47,393 nucleotides of DNA from a virus. The stretch is taken from positions 1 to 47,393 of IMG/VR virus record IMGVR_UViG_3300019458_000053; one strand, written 5' to 3'. Below are positions 39,471 through 45,233 of this stretch, piece after piece (position 1 is the stretch's first letter; each line of letters opens with the position of its first letter). Under the pieces are notes generated by a model that saw only the letters and a program-made list of their open reading frames with translations, was not told the origin of the DNA and ran no database searches. The position numbers and the translations under genes are program-made.

Positions 39471-39631
39471 GGCATATTTGGGCGAAAGAGCGCGTGTTTT
39501 TCGATGGCTGCGACATAGAAGGTTGCGACTAGAACCACCGGGTGGCGCGCGATGGCCGCGCAGACGACGGCCCCGCGCGCCCAGCATCCAGGACTCTTGA
39601 TTCTCAGGAACGAATCGCGCACGGTGATCGT

Positions 39632-40198
39632 ATGCGATCTCGTATAGGATCTGCGCGTTGGTTTCTGGCGCTACTGATGGGATGCGCGCCGGCCGCGTCG
39701 ATTTTGCCGCCGCAGGATGGTAGCGGGATTTCCGATGCGCTCAACGAAACGATCGAAGCGGACGCGGACCAGGCGGAAACGCCGGCCGCAGATCGTGATA
39801 TCGAATCCTCTGGAGACGCTGCTTCCGGTGATGCGCCGGCTAACGACTCTGATCGAGAATTACCTGGAAGCGAAAGCCAGCGGGACGGATCCGCAAGCGA
39901 ATTGATCGCGGCCGATCCATGCGCAGGTTTCGAGCAACGCCTGGTGTCACCTGGTTTCTGTTTGCGCGTTCTGGGCCAGCACGAAACACGCATCGATCTT
40001 GACGCCTGCGAACCAAAGGCAATGCGCGGCTGCGAGATCATTCGCAATATGGGCCAATGCAGCGGATCGTTCCCCGCGCCGAATTGCGTGAACGGTTCGC
40101 TGTCATTCTATTTGCGCGCGCCGATCGATGGATCGATTGCGGTCCAGGTTGGCCGCCTGCTGGACGACGGTCAGACCTGTAGCTGGTCCTGCAACTAA
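39632..40198 (+). CDS. Cysteine-rich secreted lipoprotein
   Basis: This encodes 188 residues. A basic start and hydrophobic stretch end in a lipobox: RSRIGSARWFLALLMGC (Cys at about residue 17). An acidic, disordered-like linker (about 30-88, rich in Asp, Ser and Ala) follows. A globular end has about nine cysteines (CAGFEQRL, GFCLRV, DACEPKAMRGCE, MGQCSGSFPAPNCVNG, TCSWSCN), likely disulphide-bonded outside the cytoplasm. It resembles the layout of phage-encoded superinfection-exclusion lipoproteins, but no family is recognised. The leader appears long and structured. Confidence 0.65.
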   Translation: MRSRIGSARWFLALLMGCAPAASILPPQDGSGISDALNETIEADADQAETPAADRDIESSGDAASGDAPANDSDRELPGSESQRDGSASELIAADPCAGFEQRLVSPGFCLRVLGQHETRIDLDACEPKAMRGCEIIRNMGQCSGSFPAPNCVNGSLSFYLRAPIDGSIAVQVGRLLDDGQTCSWSCN

Positions 40199-40214
40199 TC
40201 GGGACCAGGACCCC

Positions 40215-40532
40215 GTGGCGAGGCGATTCGCGATCGTCGATGTCTACGACGAAACGTCCGGCGCGTGCACGCGCCTCGCAGGACCGTGCGAATCAACCGT
40301 CTGCCGGCACGCCCTGGTCGAGCGCACGAGCCTGGGACGATTGCGCGATCGACATCGCTCGCAGGATCTGGCGACGAATTGTTCGATCCGCGAGGCGCGC
40401 GCGAATCCTGATGGGATGACGTTGGAAATCGTCGCCGGCAAGATCGGGCTAACCCGGGAGCGCGTCAGACAGATCGAATCGCAGGGCCTACAAAAATTGG
40501 CGTTTTTAGGCCGAAAAATGGGCCGTTTTTAG
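40215..40532 (+). CDS. Sigma-70 region 4-like regulator
   Basis: This encodes 105 residues from GTG 40215 (AGGA five bases before). The C-terminal NPDGMTLEIVAGKIGLTRER, then VRQIESQGLQKL, is a sigma region 4 helix-turn-helix. The N-terminal part has GPCESTVCRHAL and TNCSIREA, the Cys/His pattern seen in the phage region-4-only proteins that read RPCPYxSCRxHL. It has no region 2, so it cannot melt DNA alone. It may redirect host RNA polymerase to phage promoters or act as an ordinary repressor/activator. Promoter B lies just after its end. Confidence 0.75.
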   Translation: MARRFAIVDVYDETSGACTRLAGPCESTVCRHALVERTSLGRLRDRHRSQDLATNCSIREARANPDGMTLEIVAGKIGLTRERVRQIESQGLQKLAFLGRKMGRF

Positions 40533-40535
40533 GAG

Positions 40536-40564
40536 CTGACTCCCGGGGCGATTCGGGCGAATAT
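40536..40564 (+). promoter_or_regulatory. Promoter B with CGATTCGGGC spacer block
   Basis: CTGACT (40536-40541), a 17-bp spacer and GAATAT (40559-40564) precede the Ala-rich gene by about 50 bp. CCGGGGCGATTCGGGC (40543-40558) is identical to the block of promoter A at 6688-6703, also directly before the -10. A weak GGCC/GGCC stem with TTTTT at 40509-40531 overlaps the stop of the upstream gene and may end its transcript. Confidence 0.55.
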
Positions 40565-40614
40565 GTGTCCATGGCAATCGAAATCAGCCCGAAACCAGAC
40601 AGACAGGAGACACC

Positions 40615-40887
40615 ATGAAAACCAACGAAACGACCGATTACGCCGCCCGCGCTGCCGTCGTCGCCGCCGCCGCCTACGCCCGCGTCGCCGCCGTCGCCGC
40701 CAACGCCGCCAACGCCGCCCGCGTCGCCGCCGTCGCCGCCTACGCCGACGCCACCGACGCCGCCCGCGTCGCCGCCGATGTCGCCCGCGCCGCCGCCGCC
40801 CGAGCATGCGCCGACGCCACCGACGCCGCCCGTGCCGCCGAGGTTGCCGCCGCCCATGCCGCCCGCGTCGCGTCGCGTAGCTCGTAG
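40615..40887 (+). CDS. Alanine-rich helical repeat protein
   Basis: This encodes 90 residues, about half of them Ala; CAGGAGACACC precedes the ATG. After MKTNETTDY the sequence is AAxAA-type helix: ARVAAVAANAANAARVAAVA, then ADATDAARVAA and ADATDAARAAE, two 11-residue lines set 22 residues (66 bp) apart. The spacing 11 is that of ideal Ala-rich single helices such as type I antifreeze proteins, though no such role is claimed. It is driven by promoter B and ended by a strong hairpin. It is related in style to the split gene at the window ends. Confidence 0.65.
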   Translation: MKTNETTDYAARAAVVAAAAYARVAAVAANAANAARVAAVAAYADATDAARVAADVARAAAARACADATDAARAAEVAAAHAARVASRSS

Positions 40888-40893
40888 CGCCTC

Positions 40894-40917
40894 GGGGCCG
40901 GTGACAGCACCGGCCCC
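40894..40917 (+). terminator. Perfect 10-bp GC hairpin after Ala-rich gene
   Basis: GGGGCCGGTG, loop ACAG, CACCGGCCCC gives an uninterrupted 10-bp stem starting six bases after the stop codon. No T-tract follows, so it may act as an mRNA-stabilising or partial-termination hairpin between two genes with near-identical starts. Confidence 0.5.
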
Positions 40918-40958
40918 GCACGCTGCGCACTACCGCACAGCAAACCAAAGGAGACACC

Positions 40959-41378
40959 ATGGAAACCAAGACCAACGAAACGACCGAACCCAAGAAAACC
41001 CGCACCATCACGTTGACCGGCCGCCGGCCGGTGCGCATCATCGAGGAGGACTGGCCCATCGTCGCGCGCGGCAAGTACCGCGACTGGGACACCGAGCACG
41101 AATGCCAGGCCAACCGCACGACGGATCTCAGGATCGTCGTCCGCCAGCACGCGGACGGTCGCGCGGTTGTCTATGGCGTGTACCTGTACGATACGACGTA
41201 CGCGAACGCGCGCAACGTCGAGGTGAAGATCGGGCATCTAATCCCGGCCGGCGGTAGCCTGCCGGACGCGATCCGCGAGGTCGCGGGCGACCTGTCGTCG
41301 CACGATGAGATCGACGGCGAGATCATCCGCGAGGTCACAGCCAGGTGCATGGCCGATTTGCCCGCCGAGGAAATCTAG
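40959..41378 (+). CDS. Conserved phage hypothetical protein
   Basis: This encodes 139 residues with an AAAGGAGACACC leader. Its start METKTNETTEPKKTR shares the TNETT line and leader with the Ala-rich gene before it. The body (ITLTGRRPVRIIEEDWPIVA, RGKYRDWDTE; IVVRQHADGRAVVYGVYLYD) is a compact alpha/beta domain that I have seen in many metagenomic phages without function. The acidic end (DLSSHDEIDGEIIREVTARC) is helical. Confidence 0.7.
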   Translation: METKTNETTEPKKTRTITLTGRRPVRIIEEDWPIVARGKYRDWDTEHECQANRTTDLRIVVRQHADGRAVVYGVYLYDTTYANARNVEVKIGHLIPAGGSLPDAIREVAGDLSSHDEIDGEIIREVTARCMADLPAEEI

Positions 41379-41384
41379 GCGAAA

Positions 41385-41432
41385 CGGCGGCGCGATTGTG
41401 CGTCGCCGTCTCGCGGGGCTGGCCGCCCGCGA
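41385..41432 (+). other. Two adjacent hairpins in intergenic gap
   Basis: CGGCGGCGC (41385-41393) pairs with GCGTCGCCG (41400-41408) with one G-U, loop GATTGT. It is followed directly by TCGCGGG (41411-41417) pairing with CCCGCGA (41426-41432). No T-tract is present. They lie six bases after the preceding stop codon and before the AAATAAACCAA leader of the next gene. Confidence 0.45.
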
Positions 41433-41467
41433 CTGACGAGCTAGGCCGGAAATAAACCAAGGTGACC

Positions 41468-41773
41468 ATGACCCAGATAATCCTGACCAACCCGATCGCG
41501 CGTACCAGCGATCCGGCGTCATCCCATGCCGCAGCCGTCGCAATCACACGCGACGGAACACGCGGCGAACAGGCAGCGGAAGTTCTCGCGGGGCTCCAGC
41601 GCCATCCCGGCCTGACATCGCGTGAGCTTGCCGTCCGGGTCGGGCTTGATCGCTATGTCGTCGCTCGCCGCCTGCCCGAGCTCGCCCAGGCGACGCCGCC
41701 GCGCGCGCGAAAGGGCGATAGCCGGTTGTGCCATCAGTCGGGACGCCTGGCTTGCACGTGGTGGCCGCTGTGA
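41468..41773 (+). CDS. Winged-helix DNA-binding protein
   Basis: This encodes 101 residues. ATG 41468 follows AAGGTG; GTG 41462 is the alternative. EQAAEVLAGLQRHPGLTSRE, then LAVRVGLDRYVVARRLPELA, is a MarR-like winged helix, and the C-terminus (KGDSRLCHQSGRLACTWWPL) resembles the wing of a phage wHTH family in which a Cys/Trp line ends the protein. It may be an early regulator. Confidence 0.7.
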   Translation: MTQIILTNPIARTSDPASSHAAAVAITRDGTRGEQAAEVLAGLQRHPGLTSRELAVRVGLDRYVVARRLPELAQATPPRARKGDSRLCHQSGRLACTWWPL

Positions 41774-41907
41774 TCCTCGTTCGATCGCCGGCCTTCGATA
41801 CGTTGGCAGAATTGATGGACTGGTTTGCCGCGCGCGGTGCAGTCCAGGTCGTGATCTTCCGCGGCCCGGATCAAAGCTGGCGGGGCAGCGCGAGGTTGCC
41901 ATGGTGA
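41770..41907 (+). CDS. 45-residue hypothetical protein
   Basis: A short gene starts with GTG 41770, overlapping the upstream TGA (GTGA), and ends at TGA 41905-41907, where it overlaps the next start by seven bases. It reads MILVRSPAFDTLAELMDWFA, then RGAVQVVIFRGPDQSWR. The alternating strand/helix pattern is protein-like, and the overlaps on both sides favour a real gene. Function is unknown. Confidence 0.5.
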   Translation: MILVRSPAFDTLAELMDWFAARGAVQVVIFRGPDQSWRGSARLPW

Positions 41908-42122
41908 AATTTCAGGTCGAGCCGGTTCGGCTGGTCGATGGCACTGGATACCGGGTCATGTTTACGATCGACGATCAGCACGTTTTCCTGCTGTCCGCGG
42001 CCATGGCCCGCGATGTCCTGGCAGCCTGGCAGCGTCGAGGCGAGCCGATGCCGGACAGCGCAATTGCCGCGATTAAAGAGGCGGCGGCCCTGGTCGAACG
42101 CGAAGGCGCAGCGGTCAGTTGA
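41901..42122 (+). CDS. Small hypothetical protein
   Basis: This encodes 73 residues (MVKFQVEPVRLVDGTGYRVM...). A beta-hairpin-like first half (RVMFTIDDQHVFLLSAAMAR) is followed by a helix (AIAAIKEAAALVEREG). It overlaps the preceding short gene by seven bases. Its stop codon coincides with the -35 box of promoter C. Confidence 0.6.
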   Translation: MVKFQVEPVRLVDGTGYRVMFTIDDQHVFLLSAAMARDVLAAWQRRGEPMPDSAIAAIKEAAALVEREGAAVS

Positions 42123-42148
42123 CATCTGGCTACGATTCGGACGATAAG
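42119..42148 (+). promoter_or_regulatory. Promoter C with related CGATTCGG block
   Basis: A perfect -35, TTGACA (42119-42124), is followed by an 18-bp spacer ending TACGATTCGGAC and a -10-like GATAAG (42143-42148). The gene at 42170 follows 22 bp later with AGGAGG. The core CGATTCGG matches promoters A and B. Confidence 0.55.
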
Positions 42149-42169
42149 GGCAATTAGGAGGATTCAAAC

Positions 42170-42751
42170 ATGCAAGTCCACAGCCGCTATGAGATCGACC
42201 GCGCAGCTTCACCCGAAGATCAAGAGCACCCGGAAATGGAATGCGTTAAGCTTGACGCCAAGGCCAAGACCCTGCGCGCCAGCAATGGGAAAATTCTGGC
42301 GGTCATCCCGATCGAGCGCATCGAGAAGACCGAGCGCAACGCGCTGATCGCGGCGAAGGTTTTTCGCTTCGCCCGCGCCGAACAGACCGAACGCGACAAC
42401 GACATGCTGGATATCGAGATCGGAAAGCATGACGTGAAGGTCGGCGGCGGCGTTCAGATCAGGCTTCCGGGTCAGCAGGAGGAATTGCCAGCCCTGGGCG
42501 ACGCAATCCCGAAGTATCGGCCGGGTCATAAGGCGATGCATACGGTCGCGCTGGATGTGGCGCTGCTCTCCCAGCTTGCCGCCGCGATCGGGGCGAAAGA
42601 CGGCAAGACCAAGATCGTGCGGTTGACGATGCCGACCGGCGACGCGACAGCGCCAATCGTGGTCCAGACGGAACACGGCGATGCGGCGATCGGTGTTTTG
42701 ATGCCCGTGGCGATGGCGACGAGTGTCCCCGATCAAACCAAGGAGGAATAG
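42170..42751 (+). CDS. Sliding-clamp-like protein (DnaN-type, phage)
   Basis: This encodes 193 residues; AGGAGG lies eight bases before the ATG. CVKLDAKAKTLRASNGKILA, then VIPIE, and the C-terminal HTVALDVALLSQLAAAIGAK ... APIVVQTEHGDAAIGVLMPV resemble phage proteins related to beta-clamp domains (the VLMPV end is like the MPM(R/V) clamp end). Its length is about half a bacterial clamp, so it may use fewer domains or be only clamp-like. It precedes RecT and exonuclease genes. Moderate confidence. Confidence 0.55.
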   Translation: MQVHSRYEIDRAASPEDQEHPEMECVKLDAKAKTLRASNGKILAVIPIERIEKTERNALIAAKVFRFARAEQTERDNDMLDIEIGKHDVKVGGGVQIRLPGQQEELPALGDAIPKYRPGHKAMHTVALDVALLSQLAAAIGAKDGKTKIVRLTMPTGDATAPIVVQTEHGDAAIGVLMPVAMATSVPDQTKEE

Positions 42752-42970
42752 ATGGCACGCGTGACAGAAATCAGGCGGCGAGCGATGGCGGCCAAGGGAT
42801 TCTTGACCCTGCCAGATGCAGCCGCAGCCACGAAACACGGACGCAATACGCTGGATCATTGGCGGCGCGCGGAAAAATTGCGCGCTATTTTCGAGGGCGG
42901 GGCCTGGTGGACGCGCGTCGCGTGGGTCGAAGCCGTCGACAAACGACATGCGCGAGCGGCTGGTGGTTGA
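42752..42970 (+). CDS. Small helix-turn-helix protein (excisionase-like)
   Basis: This encodes 72 residues, starting at the base after the previous stop with GGAGGA upstream. FLTLPDAAAATKHGRNTLDH, then WRRAEKLRAIFEGG, is like a MerR/excisionase winged helix that reads helix, turn, recognition helix, wing. It may be a regulator or DNA architectural factor. No integrase is seen, so excision itself is not implied. Confidence 0.65.
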   Translation: MARVTEIRRRAMAAKGFLTLPDAAAATKHGRNTLDHWRRAEKLRAIFEGGAWWTRVAWVEAVDKRHARAAGG

Positions 42971-42996
42971 CAGATCGGGACGTTTCGGGCAAAACA
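42967..42996 (+). promoter_or_regulatory. Promoter D with related GACGTTTCGGGC block
   Basis: A perfect -35, TTGACA (42967-42972), overlaps the stop codon of the HTH gene. An 18-bp spacer ends GGGACGTTTCGGGC, then a poor -10 (AAAACA, 42991-42996). The layout is that of promoters A-C, with a poor -10 that would need help from an activator or alternative sigma. Confidence 0.4.
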
Positions 42997-43016
42997 AGAC
43001 CGCAGGAGGATCGATG

Positions 43017-43760
43017 ATGGACAACAAGCAACTAATCCCGGCAGGCAGCAGCTTGCCGGAAATCAAAGAGATGGCGAACGCGGTCGTGCGATCGGGGTTG
43101 TTTCCCGCGCTAAAAACGCCAGAAGCAGCGGTCACGTTGATGATGCTTTGCCAGGCGGAAGGCTTGCATCCGATCATGGCGCTGCGCCGCTATCACATCA
43201 TTCAGGGATTACCGTCGATGAAATCGGACGCGCTGCTGGGCGAATTCCAGAAGCGCGGCGGAAAGGTCCGCTGGATCAAGACCACGAACGAAGAATGCGA
43301 AGCGATGTTTTTCGCACCAGGCATCGATGGCGAGCCACCGCCCGTTCACTGGACGATGGACGACGCCAAGCGCATCGGCCTAGCCGGGAAGGACATCTGG
43401 AAACATTATCCGCGGGCGATGTTGCGCGCGCGCGTGATCAGCGAGGGGATTCGGATATCGATGCCCGAAATCATCGCAGGGATTCCGACCAGCGAGGAAG
43501 CCCAGGATATGCCGGCATCAGTCTACACGCCGCCCGCACAAGACGCCGAAGCGCCAGCCGAACGTGCGCAGGTCGATCCGGCGACATTGGCCCAGGTTGT
43601 CGATGCCCTGAAAAAGGCCGGGTTCCAAACCAAGGATCAACAGACGGCGGAACTTGTCGCGCAAACTAGACGCACGATCGAACGCGGCAGGGATCTATTC
43701 CAGGATGAAGCCCAGGCGATCATCGAGAAGCTGACGATCGGTCCCGGCGCGGAAGGTTAA
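43017..43760 (+). CDS. RecT-like single-strand annealing protein
   Basis: This encodes 247 residues. ATG 43017 lies seven bases after AGGAGG; ATG 43014 is adjacent. LPEIKEMANAVVRSGLFPAL, VTLMMLCQAEGLHPIMALRR, HIIQGLPSMKSDALLGEFQK and KRIGLAGKDIWKHYPRAMLR, then ARVISEGIRI, fit the RecT/RedB-like fold of phage annealing proteins. The C-terminal 60 residues form a flexible then helical tail. It would pair single strands during phage recombination, with the nuclease encoded next. Confidence 0.78.
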   Translation: MDNKQLIPAGSSLPEIKEMANAVVRSGLFPALKTPEAAVTLMMLCQAEGLHPIMALRRYHIIQGLPSMKSDALLGEFQKRGGKVRWIKTTNEECEAMFFAPGIDGEPPPVHWTMDDAKRIGLAGKDIWKHYPRAMLRARVISEGIRISMPEIIAGIPTSEEAQDMPASVYTPPAQDAEAPAERAQVDPATLAQVVDALKKAGFQTKDQQTAELVAQTRRTIERGRDLFQDEAQAIIEKLTIGPGAEG

Positions 43761-43764
43761 TCCC

Positions 43765-44700
43765 ATGATTCGCCCGTCTGCCTTGGCGCTGGCCGAGAAG
43801 TGCGGCCTATCAGTCCAGCTTGCCGATCAGTTTCCCGAACAGGGACCGTGGGCCGAAGCCGGCAAGATGATCCATGCCGAGATCGAAGCGTGGGTCAAAG
43901 ATAAAGCAGAGCCGATCAGCCCGGCCGCGGTCGCAGCCTGCGATATTTTACGTGCTTATGACGATTGGATCATCCGCTGCGAGGAACGAATTGCCCTGCG
44001 CGATCCTGAGACCGGCGAGGAAATCACGAGCGGGACACCGGACATCGTCGCGATTGGACCGGAAAACCAGATCGTCATCATCGATTGGAAGACGGGTTGG
44101 GCTGGTCACGTCCCAGAGCCTGATCAGAATCTGCAGTTGCTGGCATATGGTGCGGCAGCGATGGTCGAATGCAATGGGTCGAGCCTGCAAGTCGTGATCG
44201 CAAAGCGGCTGTTTGACCCGGCGAAACGCAAGATCGAGCATTCGCGGATCTATCGGCCGGATGAAATCTGGCCAATCATAGATCGTATCCAGGCGATCCA
44301 GACGAAGGCTGCGCGTAAAGCCGAGGCGACACGCGGCGTGCATTGCCGCGATTGTTTCAGCCGCTCGCACTGCTACGCCTGGGTTTTGCCAGCCCATGAA
44401 GGTCCTGGCGCATTGGTTCCATTCACGCAGCCGGCCGCGGAATTGACGAATGATCAACGGGTCCGAGCCTTGCTTGCCTGCGATGCGATGGAAGAAATCG
44501 TCGACCTGGTCCGCGCCAGAATTCGCGCTGATGTTGAATCCGGCGTTGACGTGATCGCTGATGGCAAAACCTATCGGCCAGTTTCGGCGAAGGGCAAAGA
44601 ATCAGCGTCAATCAAGGAACTACGAGCGGCCGGAATGGAACAGTTCATTCGGCGTGGTGCTGATTACGTGCAATGGCGCTGGGTCAAGGACAAGATATGA
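43765..44700 (+). CDS. PD-(D/E)XK exonuclease (DUF2800 / Cas4-like)
   Basis: This encodes 311 residues. SGTPDIVAIG (Asp about 92) and IVIIDWKTGWAG (Asp107, Lys109) are the PD-(D/E)XK core. A QLLAY-type motif (NLQLLAYGAAAMV) follows. The Cys group (HCRDCFSRSHC, about 193-203) resembles the iron-sulphur or zinc site of Cas4/AddB-like and DUF2800 nucleases. Working with the RecT-like protein encoded just before, it should resect DNA ends to make 3' overhangs. Confidence 0.85.
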   Translation: MIRPSALALAEKCGLSVQLADQFPEQGPWAEAGKMIHAEIEAWVKDKAEPISPAAVAACDILRAYDDWIIRCEERIALRDPETGEEITSGTPDIVAIGPENQIVIIDWKTGWAGHVPEPDQNLQLLAYGAAAMVECNGSSLQVVIAKRLFDPAKRKIEHSRIYRPDEIWPIIDRIQAIQTKAARKAEATRGVHCRDCFSRSHCYAWVLPAHEGPGALVPFTQPAAELTNDQRVRALLACDAMEEIVDLVRARIRADVESGVDVIADGKTYRPVSAKGKESASIKELRAAGMEQFIRRGADYVQWRWVKDKI

Positions 44701-45131
44701 TCGCCCAGCTTCTGATCGCGCTATGCCCATGGGTTCCAGGGGCCGAATCTTTGGCCGAGCATATCGAGCGCTACATGGCGGATGTCCCTGGGCCGATCGC
44801 GGCTGCGATCGCCCGCGAAGAGTCGACCTGTCGGCGCGGCCTGATTAGCGCGAAGGGCGCAGTCGGACCATGGCAAATAAAACCAGATGGCCAGGCACTC
44901 TATCGCTGCCCGGCATGGATGCTTCGACGCCTGGCAATACCGGCGATCAACGCTCGCTGCGCGGCCAGGATCATCCGACATCTGAAACGCATCTGCGGTG
45001 ATCATCCGCGGCGCTGGTTGGCGGCCTATCATGGATCACGTGGATGCCGAGAAACCGCATATACGCGGCGCGTTCTGGGGCGGCTTTGTCGAATTGATGG
45101 ACAGACGGAAACTACATTCTGCCGAGGATAG
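44697..45131 (+). CDS. Lytic transglycosylase (SLT-like)
   Basis: This encodes 144 residues; ATG 44697 overlaps the exonuclease stop. The catalytic Glu is probably in IAREESTCRRGLISAKGAVG (about residue 41), followed by PWQIKP and later WLAAYHGSRGC and ETAYTRRVL. This is the ES...GA.GxxQ...AYxxG...Y order of soluble lytic transglycosylases. It is extra to the M15 endolysin and sits in a DNA-metabolism block, so it may be virion-associated or act early. Confidence 0.75.
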   Translation: MIAQLLIALCPWVPGAESLAEHIERYMADVPGPIAAAIAREESTCRRGLISAKGAVGPWQIKPDGQALYRCPAWMLRRLAIPAINARCAARIIRHLKRICGDHPRRWLAAYHGSRGCRETAYTRRVLGRLCRIDGQTETTFCRG

Positions 45132-45233
45132 AGAGAAACCCATCAACCACGAGAGCGGGCCATTGGTCATCAGATGCCCGAGGGGTCCGAGCGAGCCATC
45201 AAGAGCGAGAAAACCGTCCATGAGGAGCGAGCC

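Larger units (their letters stand above)
39086..39631 (+). other. Structured non-coding region
   Basis: This 546-bp stretch has no convincing gene in a genome that otherwise has few gaps. Several inverted repeats fold well: GGGCTG/CAGCCC (39117-39136), AGCCC/GGGCT (39147-39166), GGGCGATC/GATCGCCC (39286-39325) enclosing GATCCTC/GAGGATC, the operator-like pair 39357-39408, the 17-bp hairpin 39431-39470, and TGG-CGCGCG-GGCC pairing across 39543-39583. A near-perfect direct repeat (GGCTGCGACATAGAA, GGTTGCGACTAGAA) lies near 39506-39534. It may be a structured RNA, long leader, replication origin or packaging site. Confidence 0.6.

Noticed and set aside
39212-39532. Protein-coding frames in the 39.1-39.6 kb gap
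   Set aside because: The frames on both strands are Arg/Pro/Gly-rich, have no ribosome site and show no familiar motif; the inverted repeats explain the region better.
42752-42970. Evidence for lysogeny from the excisionase-like protein
   Set aside because: Small HTH proteins of this type are common in lytic phages, and no integrase, attachment site or CI-like repressor is seen.
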